This document shows positions 35,527-43,818 of a stretch of 45,424 nucleotides of DNA, piece by piece. The stretch comes from Terriglobia bacterium (GTDB lineage Bacteria > Acidobacteriota > Terriglobia > Bryobacterales > Bryobacteraceae). Where the stretch lies: the NCBI GenBank assembly GCA_021324615.1, contig JAJPIT010000045.1, forward strand, positions 1-45,424, given 5' to 3'. Numbering within the stretch: position 1 is the stretch's first letter; each line of letters starts with the position of its first letter. The notes below the pieces were generated by a model that was given only the letters and a program-made list of their open reading frames with translations, was not told where the DNA came from and made no database searches. Both the position numbers and the translations under genes were made by a program.

Positions 35527-36081
35527 ATGGCGCAAGCTCACCGGCGCGGACTGACGATTCTCACCGTCGGCCATTCCACGCATCCGCTTCCGGAATTTCT
35601 GTCGATCCTCCGGGCGAACGGCGTCGAACAGGTGGCTGATGTGCGGACCATCCCCAAGTCGCGGCGCAATCCGCAATTCAACCGTGATGCCCTGGCGAAG
35701 TCGCTGCCGGAACATGGGATCGCCTATCATCACCTGCCCGGCCTGGGCGGCCTGCGCCATCCGCGAAAAGATTCGATCAATCTCGGTTGGAAAAACGCGA
35801 GCTTCCGCGGCTACGCCGATTACATGCAAACGCCGGAGTTCGCAGAAAGTCTCGCGGAGCTGATCGGTCTTGCGCGCGGGCGCCGCACCGCGATGATGTG
35901 CGCGGAAGCGGTGCCGTGGCGATGCCATCGTTCGCTGATCGCCGACGCGCTGCGGGCCCGCGGCATCGAAGTGGAAGATATCCTGAGCGCCACCAGCCGC
36001 AAACCGCACCATTTCACCCCGTTCGCGAAAATCGACGGCGAATCCGTCACCTATCCGGGAATTTTAGCGGGCGGAGTCTGA
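35527..36081 (+). CDS. DUF488 family protein
   Basis: A 184-residue protein of the DUF488 family, whose biochemical role is not established. The usual motifs are present: ILTVGHSTHPLPEFLSIL at the start, VADVRTIPKSRRNPQF, HLPGLGGLRH, and the cysteine-containing MMCAEAVPWRCHRSLIADAL. The ATG at 35527 lacks a close RBS. An in-frame CTG at 35512 is 7 nt after GGAGG (35500-35504) and would add only five residues (LVPES), so that may be the real start. The 3' end faces otsA across a GC hairpin. Confidence 0.8.
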   Translation: MAQAHRRGLTILTVGHSTHPLPEFLSILRANGVEQVADVRTIPKSRRNPQFNRDALAKSLPEHGIAYHHLPGLGGLRHPRKDSINLGWKNASFRGYADYMQTPEFAESLAELIGLARGRRTAMMCAEAVPWRCHRSLIADALRARGIEVEDILSATSRKPHHFTPFAKIDGESVTYPGILAGGV

Positions 36082-36105
36082 CGCCGGCAGAGGCTTCAGC
36101 CGGCG
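36082..36105. terminator. GC-rich hairpin between convergent DUF488 and otsA genes
   Basis: CGCCGGC (36082-36088) and GCCGGCG (36099-36105) pair over a 10-nt loop, starting directly after the DUF488 stop and covering the otsA stop. No T-tract follows, as with the palindrome at 26626. It may be a bidirectional or rho-assisted terminator. Confidence 0.4.
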
Positions 36106-38345
36106 CGCGCCAGCAGCCTCGCCGGGGCGGGGCGGTCCTCGGGCCGGTCGAGGCGCAGCGAAATCAACTCGTGAATCAGGGTTCCGGCCCAGCGATAAAT
36201 GTTGTGTTCGCGCAGATAAGCGCGCATCCTTGCCATTCGCGCGCGCTTCTCTTCTGGTGGCATCGCCAGAGCCCGGTGGATCGCCTCGGCCAGTTCGCCG
36301 GTATCGTAGGGATTCACCACCAGGGCGTCCACCAGTTCGTGGCTTGCGCCGGCGAAGCGGGAAAGAATCAGGGCGCCCTGTTCGTCGGCGCGGGAGGCGA
36401 CAAATTCCTTAGCGACCAGATTCATGCCGTCGTGCAGCGAGGTCACCATGCATAAATCGGCCGCGCGGTAATACGGAAGAATTTCGCGGTGGCTGTGATG
36501 CCGCGGCAGAAAGACGATCGGCCGCCAGGCGCCGGCCTCGAAGCGGCCATTGATGCGCGCGGCTTCCTGCTCAACCTCCTCCAGCAGATCGTGATAGCGG
36601 CGGATGTGGGTGCGGCTCGGTGCGCCGATCTGCACAAAGGTGAACTGCCCCCGGTAGGACGGGAACTTTTCGAAAAACATCTCAATCGCGCGGAAGCGCT
36701 CCGGGATGCCCTTGGTGTAATCGACGCGATCGACGCCCACGCCGAGCATGGCCGCATCCACGCCCAGGTTGCGGAACAGCGCCAGGCGGTCCTCCACCGC
36801 CGCGGCCGGCGGGTCGCCGCAGGGAAATGTCACGCTGATGGGGAACGGGCGCACGGCGCTCAGATGCCCGTGGCGCGTCACCGCGAAGCGTTCGCGGTCG
36901 ATGCGCGATTCGAGCGCGCGGTCCACCGTCTCCAGAAAATTATTGCAGTGCGACTGGATATGAAACCCGATCAGGTCGGCGCCCAGCAACCCGTCCAGCA
37001 GCTCGCGCTGCCACGGGCAGATGCCGAACGCTTCGGGATTGGGCCACGGGATGTGCCAGAAAATCGCGACTCGCGCGTCCGGCCGCGCCTCCTTGATCAT
37101 GCGCGGAACCAGGGCGAAGTGGTAATCCTGCACCAGCACCAGCGGATTTGTCTCGCCGGCGGCTTCTTCAAGGAACACATCGGCGAAGCGGCGGTTCACC
37201 GCCTGATACTGCTCCCAATCCTGGGCGCGGAACAGCGGCCGGGTGTGCGCGATGTGGCACAGCGGCCACAGCCCCTCATTGGCGAAGCCGAGATAAAATC
37301 CGTGCTCCTCTTCCTCGGTCAGCCAGACTCGCCGCAGCGTATATTGCGGGGAATCGGGCGGCACGCGAATATGATCGCGCGCGTCCACCGTTTCCCGGTC
37401 GGCGCTGCCGGTGCCTTGCGCGATCCAGGTGCCGTCGGTCGAGCGGAGAATCGGCTCCAGCGCGGTCACCAGGCCGCTGGCCGGAATCGAACATTTCACT
37501 TCGCCATTGTTGCGGATGTGCTCATAGGGCTCGCGGTTGGAGATCGCGAAGATCCGGCAGTGCCCGGCCCTGCTTTCCACGAACGCGCGCAGGCGTTCGG
37601 CAGTCCACTGCGACTCGCCGGCGTCCCGCAGCCGCGCCTCTTCTTGCGCCGCGGCGCGCGCCGCGTGCAGAGTGGTCGCAAGCTGGGCCACTTCGCGGCT
37701 GAGCGGCCCGAAGGAGTCCTCCGGCGGAAGCTCCGGCGTTGCTCCGGCCGATCCGCGGCGAACCTCCCCCAGCCATTGCGTGAGCCGCCTGAGCGGCCGG
37801 CGCAGGCTCCATTGCAGGATCAGTAGAGTGAGGCAGATGATCAGCGCCGCCTGCATGGCCAGCCCGGTGAGGGCATTTTTCCAAAGCGCCCGCTGCCGCG
37901 CTTCGATATATGCCGCATCGTGAAAAAGGGCCAGCGTTCCGGCCGGCGCTCCATTCACCACGACCGGCAGCGCGTAGACGTGCATCAACTGGCCGCGCGA
38001 CCTGAAAAACCGGGAATGCAGATAGGCGCGCGGCGGCTCCTCCAGCCGCGCCGCCAGGCCCGAACTGGCCGCGATCGGCTGCGCCTGCTCGTTGTAGATG
38101 GCGACCCCGGCCAGCCGCTGCCGGTTCTGAAACGCGTTCACCAGAACCTGCAACGGCGCCGGCGAGACCGGAGCCATCAGCGGCGCGGCCGATTTTTCCA
38201 GGCTTTCGGCGAGCAACGCCGCGTGCCGTTCCAGGTCGCGCCGCAGGGCGCTGGTTTCGCTCTGCGTCTGATACAGGGCGATCCCCACCGACACCAGGGT
38301 CACTCCGGCGACAAGCGATAAATTCAAGCGGACGCTGAGGCGCAT
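36096..38345 (-). CDS. otsA: Trehalose-6-phosphate synthase with membrane sensor/HAMP N-terminus
   Basis: A 749-residue fusion. Residues 1-27 are a first TM/signal anchor (LNLSLVAGVTLVSVGIALY). About 28-155 form a periplasmic region with a sensor-like fold (LAGVAIYNEQAQPIAASS, VYALPVVVNGAPAGTLALFHD). A second TM at about 158-180 (ALTGLAMQAALIICLTLLIL) leads into a HAMP-like domain (about 180-235; RPLRRLTQWLGEVRRG). From about 270 comes GT20 OtsA: FAISNREPYEHI, PASGLVTALEP, VQDYHFALVPRM, WHIPWPNPEAF, GVDRVDYTKGIPERF, VQIGAPSR, and TSLHDGMNLVAKEF, retaining the donor and acceptor residues I can recognise. It makes trehalose-6-phosphate from a nucleotide-sugar and glucose-6-phosphate in the cytosol. 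No otsB is nearby. The layout suggests control by an external signal; this is inference. Confidence 0.85.
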   Translation of the reverse strand: MRLSVRLNLSLVAGVTLVSVGIALYQTQSETSALRRDLERHAALLAESLEKSAAPLMAPVSPAPLQVLVNAFQNRQRLAGVAIYNEQAQPIAASSGLAARLEEPPRAYLHSRFFRSRGQLMHVYALPVVVNGAPAGTLALFHDAAYIEARQRALWKNALTGLAMQAALIICLTLLILQWSLRRPLRRLTQWLGEVRRGSAGATPELPPEDSFGPLSREVAQLATTLHAARAAAQEEARLRDAGESQWTAERLRAFVESRAGHCRIFAISNREPYEHIRNNGEVKCSIPASGLVTALEPILRSTDGTWIAQGTGSADRETVDARDHIRVPPDSPQYTLRRVWLTEEEEHGFYLGFANEGLWPLCHIAHTRPLFRAQDWEQYQAVNRRFADVFLEEAAGETNPLVLVQDYHFALVPRMIKEARPDARVAIFWHIPWPNPEAFGICPWQRELLDGLLGADLIGFHIQSHCNNFLETVDRALESRIDRERFAVTRHGHLSAVRPFPISVTFPCGDPPAAAVEDRLALFRNLGVDAAMLGVGVDRVDYTKGIPERFRAIEMFFEKFPSYRGQFTFVQIGAPSRTHIRRYHDLLEEVEQEAARINGRFEAGAWRPIVFLPRHHSHREILPYYRAADLCMVTSLHDGMNLVAKEFVASRADEQGALILSRFAGASHELVDALVVNPYDTGELAEAIHRALAMPPEEKRARMARMRAYLREHNIYRWAGTLIHELISLRLDRPEDRPAPARLLARAG

Positions 38346-38432
38346 TTGCCGGCCTGTTCGTTGACCCTTGCAAGCCGAAGCCCATTCTCTGCTGCTTGAA
38401 CTTACCGTGTGGATTTTCAGCGCCGCCGGAAA

Positions 38433-38450
38433 GATTTACGCGATTTACGC
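38433..38450. repeat. Tandem 9-bp repeat upstream of otsA
   Basis: Two perfect adjacent GATTTACGC copies (38433-38441 and 38442-38450) lie in the 112-bp gap between rlmA-like stop (38458) and otsA start (38345), about 90 bp before the otsA ATG. They may be an operator; nothing else supports it. Confidence 0.3.
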
Positions 38451-38457
38451 AAACGTT

Positions 38458-39222
38458 TCAGGCCCGCGATTGGAACACCAGCACATCGGAGCTGAATGTT
38501 AACCGCGTCGCGCCCACCGGCGGGGACCGGAATGGTCGATAGATCGAGCGCAAAACGTCGCGCACCGCGGATGCGGACAGATCCGCCGCGTGAGTGACGC
38601 GCCGCCGGTCAATCAGACGGAATTGCGCAAATTGCTCGATGGTTCTGGCGGCGCGGTCGCGCCCGGCGCCGCGCAGCTCGATCAGGTCGCCGGGAGCGGG
38701 AACGGCGATCAGCACACGGCCGCCGGGAGCAAGAACGCGCTGGAATTCGGCCGCGTTCATCCGCGCATGAATCGACCAAACCAGATCGAATGAGCCTTCC
38801 GGATAGGGGATGAAGCGATCGGCGTTGGCCACGATCCATTCGCACTGCGGATAGCGGCGCGCGGCCAGAACGGCGGCGCGGGTGGAGATATCGATCCCAT
38901 GGCCGCAAAAGCCGATCTCGCCCGCCAGCGTTCCGAGGTAGAACCCATCGCCGCACCCGGCGTCGAGCACCCGGCGGGAGGAACCGGCGATGGAGGCAAT
39001 CGCATCGGCCAGCGGCCGCGTCACGCCCAGATCGTGCAGCCGCCGCCGCGCCGCCACCACCTCCGGGGAATCGCCCGGCTGGCGCGAGCGCCGGTCCTGC
39101 GGCTGGAGCAGATTTATGTAGCCGCTGCGGGCGATGTCAAAGCAGTGGCCTCGCGGGCAGACCACGCAGCGCTTTCCACGTTCAAGCGGAGCGCCGCAGC
39201 CGCGCACAGTACACAGCAGCAA
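38458..39222 (-). CDS. RlmA-like 23S rRNA (guanine-N1) methyltransferase
   Basis: A 254-residue protein of the RlmA (RrmA) family, which methylates a guanine N1 in hairpin 35 of 23S rRNA. The N-terminal Zn-binding region reads CTVRGCGAPL, CVVCPRGHCFDIARSGY, NLLQPQDR, typical of the family. The SAM domain contains VLDAGCGDGFYLGTLAG, GHGIDIST, ANADRFIPYPEGSFDLVWSI and FQRVLAPGGRVLIAVPAPG. The start is TTG at 39222, 6 nt after the stop of the small upstream gene, so the two are co-transcribed. RlmA-I and RlmA-II differ in target nucleotide, and I do not distinguish them. Confidence 0.75.
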   Translation of the reverse strand: MLLCTVRGCGAPLERGKRCVVCPRGHCFDIARSGYINLLQPQDRRSRQPGDSPEVVAARRRLHDLGVTRPLADAIASIAGSSRRVLDAGCGDGFYLGTLAGEIGFCGHGIDISTRAAVLAARRYPQCEWIVANADRFIPYPEGSFDLVWSIHARMNAAEFQRVLAPGGRVLIAVPAPGDLIELRGAGRDRAARTIEQFAQFRLIDRRRVTHAADLSASAVRDVLRSIYRPFRSPPVGATRLTFSSDVLVFQSRA

Positions 39223-39228
39223 TCCGGA

Positions 39229-39540
39229 TTATCGGCCTTCGTCTTCGATGGCGATTTTGAGCGCGCGCAAAAATTTCTGATCCTGCGATGTAAGTTTAAT
39301 CTTGCCCACCTTGCGCCGGCTGTTCTCCGGCGGCGAGTTGAGCTCCACGGTATCGCCTTCCTCGGTTTCCTCGGCGTCTTCGCGCTTATTGAAACCGATG
39401 GTGGCCTCCAGAACCAGGAACACATCGTAGCCGGCGCGTTTAATTTCACCCATCGCCGCGGCAATCCGGTCGGAATCGGAGAGCGATTCGTTGATGGCGT
39501 TGCCGAGTTCCTGCATGAGCTCCTTCAATCGATCTTCCAA
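39229..39540 (-). CDS. Small hypothetical protein (103 aa)
   Basis: A 103-residue protein starting at TTG 39540, preceded by AGAGGA at about 5 nt; the frame stays open up to 39735 but the extra residues look like a shadow. It begins with a helix LEDRLKELMQELGNAINESL, continues SDRIAAAMGEIKRAGYDVFLVLEAT and an acidic loop (EDAEETEEGDTVEL), and ends in KIKLTSQDQKFLRALKIAIE. It is helical and acidic, with no catalytic motif and no TM segment. It is the first gene of a unit with the RlmA-like gene. The 221 bp between 39540 and 39762 hold no gene that I can support. Confidence 0.55.
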   Translation of the reverse strand: MEDRLKELMQELGNAINESLSDSDRIAAAMGEIKRAGYDVFLVLEATIGFNKREDAEETEEGDTVELNSPPENSRRKVGKIKLTSQDQKFLRALKIAIEDEGR

Positions 39541-39761
39541 GTGATTCCTCTTTTCTCCGCTGGGGGCGACCCTCCGATCCATCCCGCTGCAACCGCCTGT
39601 CCAAACCAGTCCGCCAACGGCCGCCCGCAGCGAACCACCTTCAGCATAACATCTGATGTCGCCGCCGGCGTTTCGGTTCCCTCCCTGGCCGCACTCTTCT
39701 TCTTCCTTCTTATCGGCCGCCGTCACGTTTCCCATCAGCGATGTTTTCCGGGTTTGTTAGC

Positions 39762-40040
39762 ATGAGTATACAACCGATGGGGCGGCTCATCCAGCGCTTT
39801 TTCGCTCACGTGCTGCCGGGCGTGATCCGGCCGCTGCACGCGCTGTGGAACCAGATGATCGGCTTCGTTTTTCTGGTGCTGGCGGCGAGCCCGGTACCCT
39901 CAATCGTCCGCGGCATCCGGACCTATCGTTCCGACAGCGAGAGCCTGTTTCGAATCGTGCTCTCGGCTGTTTTCTCCCTGATCATGCTCTATTTCGGAAT
40001 TACTTCCCTGTGGCGCGCGCGCAAAATTTCCCGCTCATGA
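39762..40040 (+). CDS. Small two-TM membrane protein preceding methylmalonyl-CoA mutase
   Basis: A 92-residue protein from ATG 39762 (alternatives at 39741 and 39777, none with a convincing RBS). Two hydrophobic segments, [17 protein letters not shown] (about 32-48) and [20 protein letters not shown] (about 63-82), are joined by a basic loop [12 protein letters not shown], with a short basic C-terminus. The TGA at 40038 overlaps the ATG of the mutase gene (ATGA at 40037), so translation is coupled. Family and function are unknown. Confidence 0.6.
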   Translation: MSIQPMGRLIQRFFAHVLPGVIRPLHALWNQMIGFVFLVLAASPVPSIVRGIRTYRSDSESLFRIVLSAVFSLIMLYFGITSLWRARKISRS

Positions 40041-41533
40041 CCAATCCCAACGAACGTCCCGGCCAATATCCTTTCACCCGCGGAATCTATCCGGAGATGT
40101 ACCGCGCCCGCCCCTGGACCATGCGCCAGTACGCCGGATTCGGCACCGCCGAGGAAAGCAACCGCCGCTACCGCTACCTGCTCTCGCAAGGCACCACGGG
40201 ATTATCGGTGGCCTTCGATCTGCCCACCCAGATGGGCATGGACTCCGATCATCCCCTCGCCAAGGGCGAAGTGGGACGGGTGGGCGTGGCCATCTGCTCG
40301 CTCGCCGACATGGAGCGGCTCTTCGACGGCATCCGCCTGGATCAAGTCAGCACGTCGATGACCATCAATTCGACGGCGGCAATCCTGCTTTCGCTCTACG
40401 TTCTGGTCGCCCGGCGGCAGGGCGCCGATACGCGCAAGCTTTCCGGAACCGTGCAGAACGACATTTTGAAGGAATATATCGCGCGCGGGACGTATATTTA
40501 TCCGCCGCGTCCGGCCATGCGGATCATCACCGATCTGTTCGCCTGGGCCGGACGGGAACTGCCGGAGTGGAACACGATCTCGATCAGCGGATATCACATC
40601 CGCGAGGCGGGCTCGACGGCGACTCAGGAGGTCGCCTTCACCCTGGCCAACGCCATCGCCTATGTCCGCGCGGCGGTCGACGCCGGCCTGGAGGTGGATG
40701 CGTTCGCGCCGCGCCTGTCGTTCTTTTTTAACGCGCACAACAACTTCCTGGAGGAGATCGCAAAATACCGCGCGGCGCGGCGGCTGTGGGCAAAGATCAT
40801 GAAGGAGCGCTTCGGCGCGCAAAATCCGAAATCGATGATGCTGCGCTTCCATACCCAGACCGCCGGCTCGACCCTGACCGCACAGCAGCCCGACGTGAAC
40901 GTGATTCGCGTGGCGCTACAGGCGCTGGCGGCGGTGCTGGGCGGGACGCAGTCGCTGCACACCAATGCGCGCGACGAGGCGCTGGCGCTGCCCACCGAGG
41001 AGTCCGCGCGGCTGGCCCTGCGCACCCAGCAGATCCTCGCCTATGAGACCGGCGTGACCAAGGTCGCCGATCCGGTGGGAGGAAGTTTCGCCATCGAACA
41101 GATGACCGATGAGATCGAGCGCGGCGCCTCCGATTACATCGCCCGCATCGATGCCATGGGCGGAACGCTCGCCGCCATCGAGCAGGGCTATATTCAATCC
41201 GAGATTCAGAACGCGGCCTACGCCGATCAGCAGGCCGTGGAGCGCGGCGAAAAGATCGTCGTCGGCGTCAATAAATTTCGACTCGGCGAGGAGCACCCGC
41301 CTTCGACCTTCCGCGTCGATCCCGAGTTGGAGCGCTTGCAAATCGAACGGCTGCGCCAGTTGCGCGCCTCGCGCGGAGCCGGGGTGAACGCGAAGCTCGA
41401 CGATCTGGAACGCGCCGCGCGCGGCGCCGAAAATCTCATGCCAAAAATTCTGGCCGCCTGCGAGGCGATGGCCACGGTCGGGGAGATCTCGGACCGGCTG
41501 AGAAAAGTCTTCGGAGAGTACCGGGAGCCGTAG
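40037..41533 (+). CDS. Methylmalonyl-CoA mutase catalytic (large) subunit, no B12 domain
   Basis: A 498-residue TIM-barrel mutase domain, which interconverts methylmalonyl-CoA and succinyl-CoA with adenosylcobalamin. Landmarks: [118 protein letters not shown] and [19 protein letters not shown]. The C-terminal B12-binding domain (DxHxxG) of long mutases is absent, so a separate small subunit should exist elsewhere, as in split mutases. The ATG at 40037 overlaps the preceding small membrane gene. Propionate or branched-chain acid metabolism is the likely context. No B12 chaperone gene (meaB) or epimerase is in the window. Isobutyryl-CoA or ethylmalonyl-CoA mutase relatives are the main alternatives. 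Confidence 0.88.
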   Translation: MTNPNERPGQYPFTRGIYPEMYRARPWTMRQYAGFGTAEESNRRYRYLLSQGTTGLSVAFDLPTQMGMDSDHPLAKGEVGRVGVAICSLADMERLFDGIRLDQVSTSMTINSTAAILLSLYVLVARRQGADTRKLSGTVQNDILKEYIARGTYIYPPRPAMRIITDLFAWAGRELPEWNTISISGYHIREAGSTATQEVAFTLANAIAYVRAAVDAGLEVDAFAPRLSFFFNAHNNFLEEIAKYRAARRLWAKIMKERFGAQNPKSMMLRFHTQTAGSTLTAQQPDVNVIRVALQALAAVLGGTQSLHTNARDEALALPTEESARLALRTQQILAYETGVTKVADPVGGSFAIEQMTDEIERGASDYIARIDAMGGTLAAIEQGYIQSEIQNAAYADQQAVERGEKIVVGVNKFRLGEEHPPSTFRVDPELERLQIERLRQLRASRGAGVNAKLDDLERAARGAENLMPKILAACEAMATVGEISDRLRKVFGEYREP

Positions 41534-41574
41534 CGGACGCCCGGCGGTTTGCCGCGGGCCGGAGAACAGGCGAC

Positions 41575-42882
41575 ATGCGCGAGATTCACATCGTCGGCGG
41601 CGGGTTGGCCGGATGCGAAGCGGCCTGGCAGGTGGCGCGCGCCGGCGGCCGCGCGATCCTTTACGAGATGCGCCCGCAGCAGCAGACGCCGGCGCATAAA
41701 ACCGCGGAGCTGGCCGAGCTGGTGTGCAGCAATTCGCTCAAAACCGAGCAGGAAAATTCGGCGCCCTGGCTGCTCAAAGAGGAACTGCGTCGGCTGGGAT
41801 CGTTGCTGATGAGCATCGCCGCGCGGACCCGCGTCCCGGCCGGCCATGCCCTGACCGTCGACCGGGAGCGGTTCGCGGCCGAGGTCACCCGCGCCATCCA
41901 GGCGGAGCCGCGGATTGAAGTCCGCCGCCAGGAAGTGGCCTCGCTCGATCCGAAGCGCACCTGGATCATCGCCAGCGGGCCGTTGACTTCCGACGCGCTG
42001 GCCGCCGAGATCGCCCGCCTCACCGGAAGCGGGCGGCTGTTTTTCTACGACAGCATCAGCCCCATTGTGGACGCCGAAACCGTCGATACATCCATCGCCT
42101 TCCGCGCCTCGCGCTATGGAAAATCGCTCGACGGAAGCGGCGATTATCTGAACTGCCCGCTCGACCGGGCCCAGTATGAGGCGTTCGTCGACGCCCTGCT
42201 GGCGGCGCAAAGCGTTCCCGCGCATATCGAGCAGGATCAGTGCCGCTATTTCGAAGCGTGCCTGCCCATTGAAGAGCTGGCGCGGCGCGGCCGCGACACG
42301 CTGCGCTTCGGCCCCATGAAGCCCACCGGGCTGATCGATCCGCGCACCGGCAGGCGGCCCTACGCGGTGGTGCAGCTTCGCGCCGAAAACGCGCGCGCCG
42401 GAAGCTACAATCTGGTGGGGTTTCAGAATCACATGCGGTTTGCCGAGCAGGCGCGCGTGCTGAGGATGATCCCCGGCCTGGAGCACGCCGAATTCCTGCG
42501 CTACGGCCAGGTGCATCGCAACACCTATATCAACGCGCCCGCGCTGCTCACCCCGGCGCTTCAGTTGCGGACCGCGCCGAATGTTTTTTTCGCCGGCCAG
42601 ATCTGCGGCGTCGAAGGCTACGTGGAATCGATCGCCACCGGGCTGGCCGCGGGCCGCGCGGCGATGGAAGATGCTCCGCGGCCCTTCCCGCGCGAAACCG
42701 CGATCGGTTCCCTCTGCGCCTACGTTTCTTCTGCCGACGCGCGCGATTATCAACCCGCCAACATCACCTTCGATCTGCTGCCGAAGCTCGAAAATCCGCC
42801 GCGCGACAAAAAGCGGCGGCACGCCGAAATTTGCCGGCGCGCCGCGGCCGCGCTCGAGGAATTCCTGTGCGCGCATGTCTGA
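41575..42882 (+). CDS. trmFO: TrmFO, folate/FAD-dependent tRNA m5U54 methyltransferase
   Basis: A 435-residue flavoprotein that methylates U54 of tRNA with CH2-THF and FADH2. The N-terminal FAD motif is IHIVGGGLAGCEAAWQVA; ELVCSNSLKTE carries C51, matching the catalytic-region cysteine known from B. subtilis TrmFO. FEACLPIEELARRG, RFGPMKPTGLIDPRTG and FAGQICGVEGYVESIATG follow in family order. The length is typical. The gene starts 41 nt after the mutase stop and its 3' end overlaps xerC by 8 nt. The trmFO-xerC pair is the same order as in Firmicutes, where hslVU follows; here hslVU lies 8 kb upstream. Confidence 0.95.
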   Translation: MREIHIVGGGLAGCEAAWQVARAGGRAILYEMRPQQQTPAHKTAELAELVCSNSLKTEQENSAPWLLKEELRRLGSLLMSIAARTRVPAGHALTVDRERFAAEVTRAIQAEPRIEVRRQEVASLDPKRTWIIASGPLTSDALAAEIARLTGSGRLFFYDSISPIVDAETVDTSIAFRASRYGKSLDGSGDYLNCPLDRAQYEAFVDALLAAQSVPAHIEQDQCRYFEACLPIEELARRGRDTLRFGPMKPTGLIDPRTGRRPYAVVQLRAENARAGSYNLVGFQNHMRFAEQARVLRMIPGLEHAEFLRYGQVHRNTYINAPALLTPALQLRTAPNVFFAGQICGVEGYVESIATGLAAGRAAMEDAPRPFPRETAIGSLCAYVSSADARDYQPANITFDLLPKLENPPRDKKRRHAEICRRAAAALEEFLCAHV

Positions 42883-43774
42883 GCTGAAGGCCGCCGCGGA
42901 TCGCTATCTCGCGTCGCTCGCCCGCGAAAACGCTTCGCCGCACACGCTGCGCAATTACCGGACCGACTTAGAGGATTTCATCGAATATTTTTCGCCGCCG
43001 GAGGCCGCGCCCGCCCGGCCCGGACAGATCGACGCGCCGGCGCTGCGGGAGTGGCTCTCCTCGCTCTACGATCGGCGGCTTGCGGTGGTCACGATCCGCA
43101 GAAAGCTCGCCGCGGTGCGTTCGTTTTTCTCATTCCTGCTGCGCCAGGGAGCCGTGCGCGGCAACCCCGCCAGGCTGGTGCGGACGCCCAGGGCTCCGAA
43201 ACGTATTCCGCTGGTGCCGACGGCGGAGCAGACCAATTCGCTGCTGGACGCCATCGCCGCCGGCCGCCTGGAACGGCCGCATCCCCAGCGCGATCTGCTG
43301 CTGTTTGAGCTGCTCTACGGCTGCGGGCTGCGGGTGAGCGAGCTGGCCGGATTGAATCTGGACGACTTCGATTTTTCCGGGCGATGGATTCGCGTGCGCG
43401 GCAAGGGCCGCAAGGAGCGCCAGGTGCCCTACGGCGCGAAGGCGGCGGCCGCGCTGGAACAATATCTGCCCAAGCGCCAAAGCAGGCCGGGCGAGCGGGC
43501 GCTGCTGGTGAATCATCGCGGCTCCCGGTTGAGCGATCGCGGAGCGCGCGGCATCGTGAAACTCTACGCGCGGATTTTATCGGGCGATTCGTCGCTGCAT
43601 CCGCACAGCCTGCGGCATGCCTTCGCCACGCACTTGCTGGCCGACGGAGCCGATCTGCGCGCGATCCAGGAGTTGCTGGGCCATGCGCGGCTGTCGACCA
43701 CGCAGAAGTACACGCAGGTGTCGCTGGCGGATCTGCTGGCGGTTTATGACCGCGCCCACCCCCGAGCCAAATAA
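42875..43774 (+). CDS. xerC: XerC/XerD-type tyrosine recombinase
   Basis: A 299-residue tyrosine recombinase, probably resolving chromosome dimers at dif with or without a partner. It starts at ATG 42875 inside the trmFO 3' end; the longer frame is not supported. The N-terminal SAM-like DNA-binding domain (RYLASLARENASPHTLRNYR) is followed by the catalytic set R153 (GCGLRVSELAGL), K180 (GKGRKERQVP), H244 and R247 (HPHSLRHAFATHLL), H270 (LGHARLST) and Y279 (TTQKYTQVS). All six catalytic positions are present. XerC and XerD cannot be separated by eye; the location beside trmFO favours XerC/CodV naming. No dif-like site was found in the window. Confidence 0.92.
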   Translation: MSELKAAADRYLASLARENASPHTLRNYRTDLEDFIEYFSPPEAAPARPGQIDAPALREWLSSLYDRRLAVVTIRRKLAAVRSFFSFLLRQGAVRGNPARLVRTPRAPKRIPLVPTAEQTNSLLDAIAAGRLERPHPQRDLLLFELLYGCGLRVSELAGLNLDDFDFSGRWIRVRGKGRKERQVPYGAKAAAALEQYLPKRQSRPGERALLVNHRGSRLSDRGARGIVKLYARILSGDSSLHPHSLRHAFATHLLADGADLRAIQELLGHARLSTTQKYTQVSLADLLAVYDRAHPRAK

Positions 43775-43818
43775 CGTTGCTCAGCCGCCCGCCCGCGATC
43801 CCCTATGATGAAAGCTGA

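Noticed and set aside
39541-40036. Cobalamin riboswitch near the methylmalonyl-CoA mutase gene
   Set aside because: No B12 box or associated core is seen; the upstream region is mostly coding.
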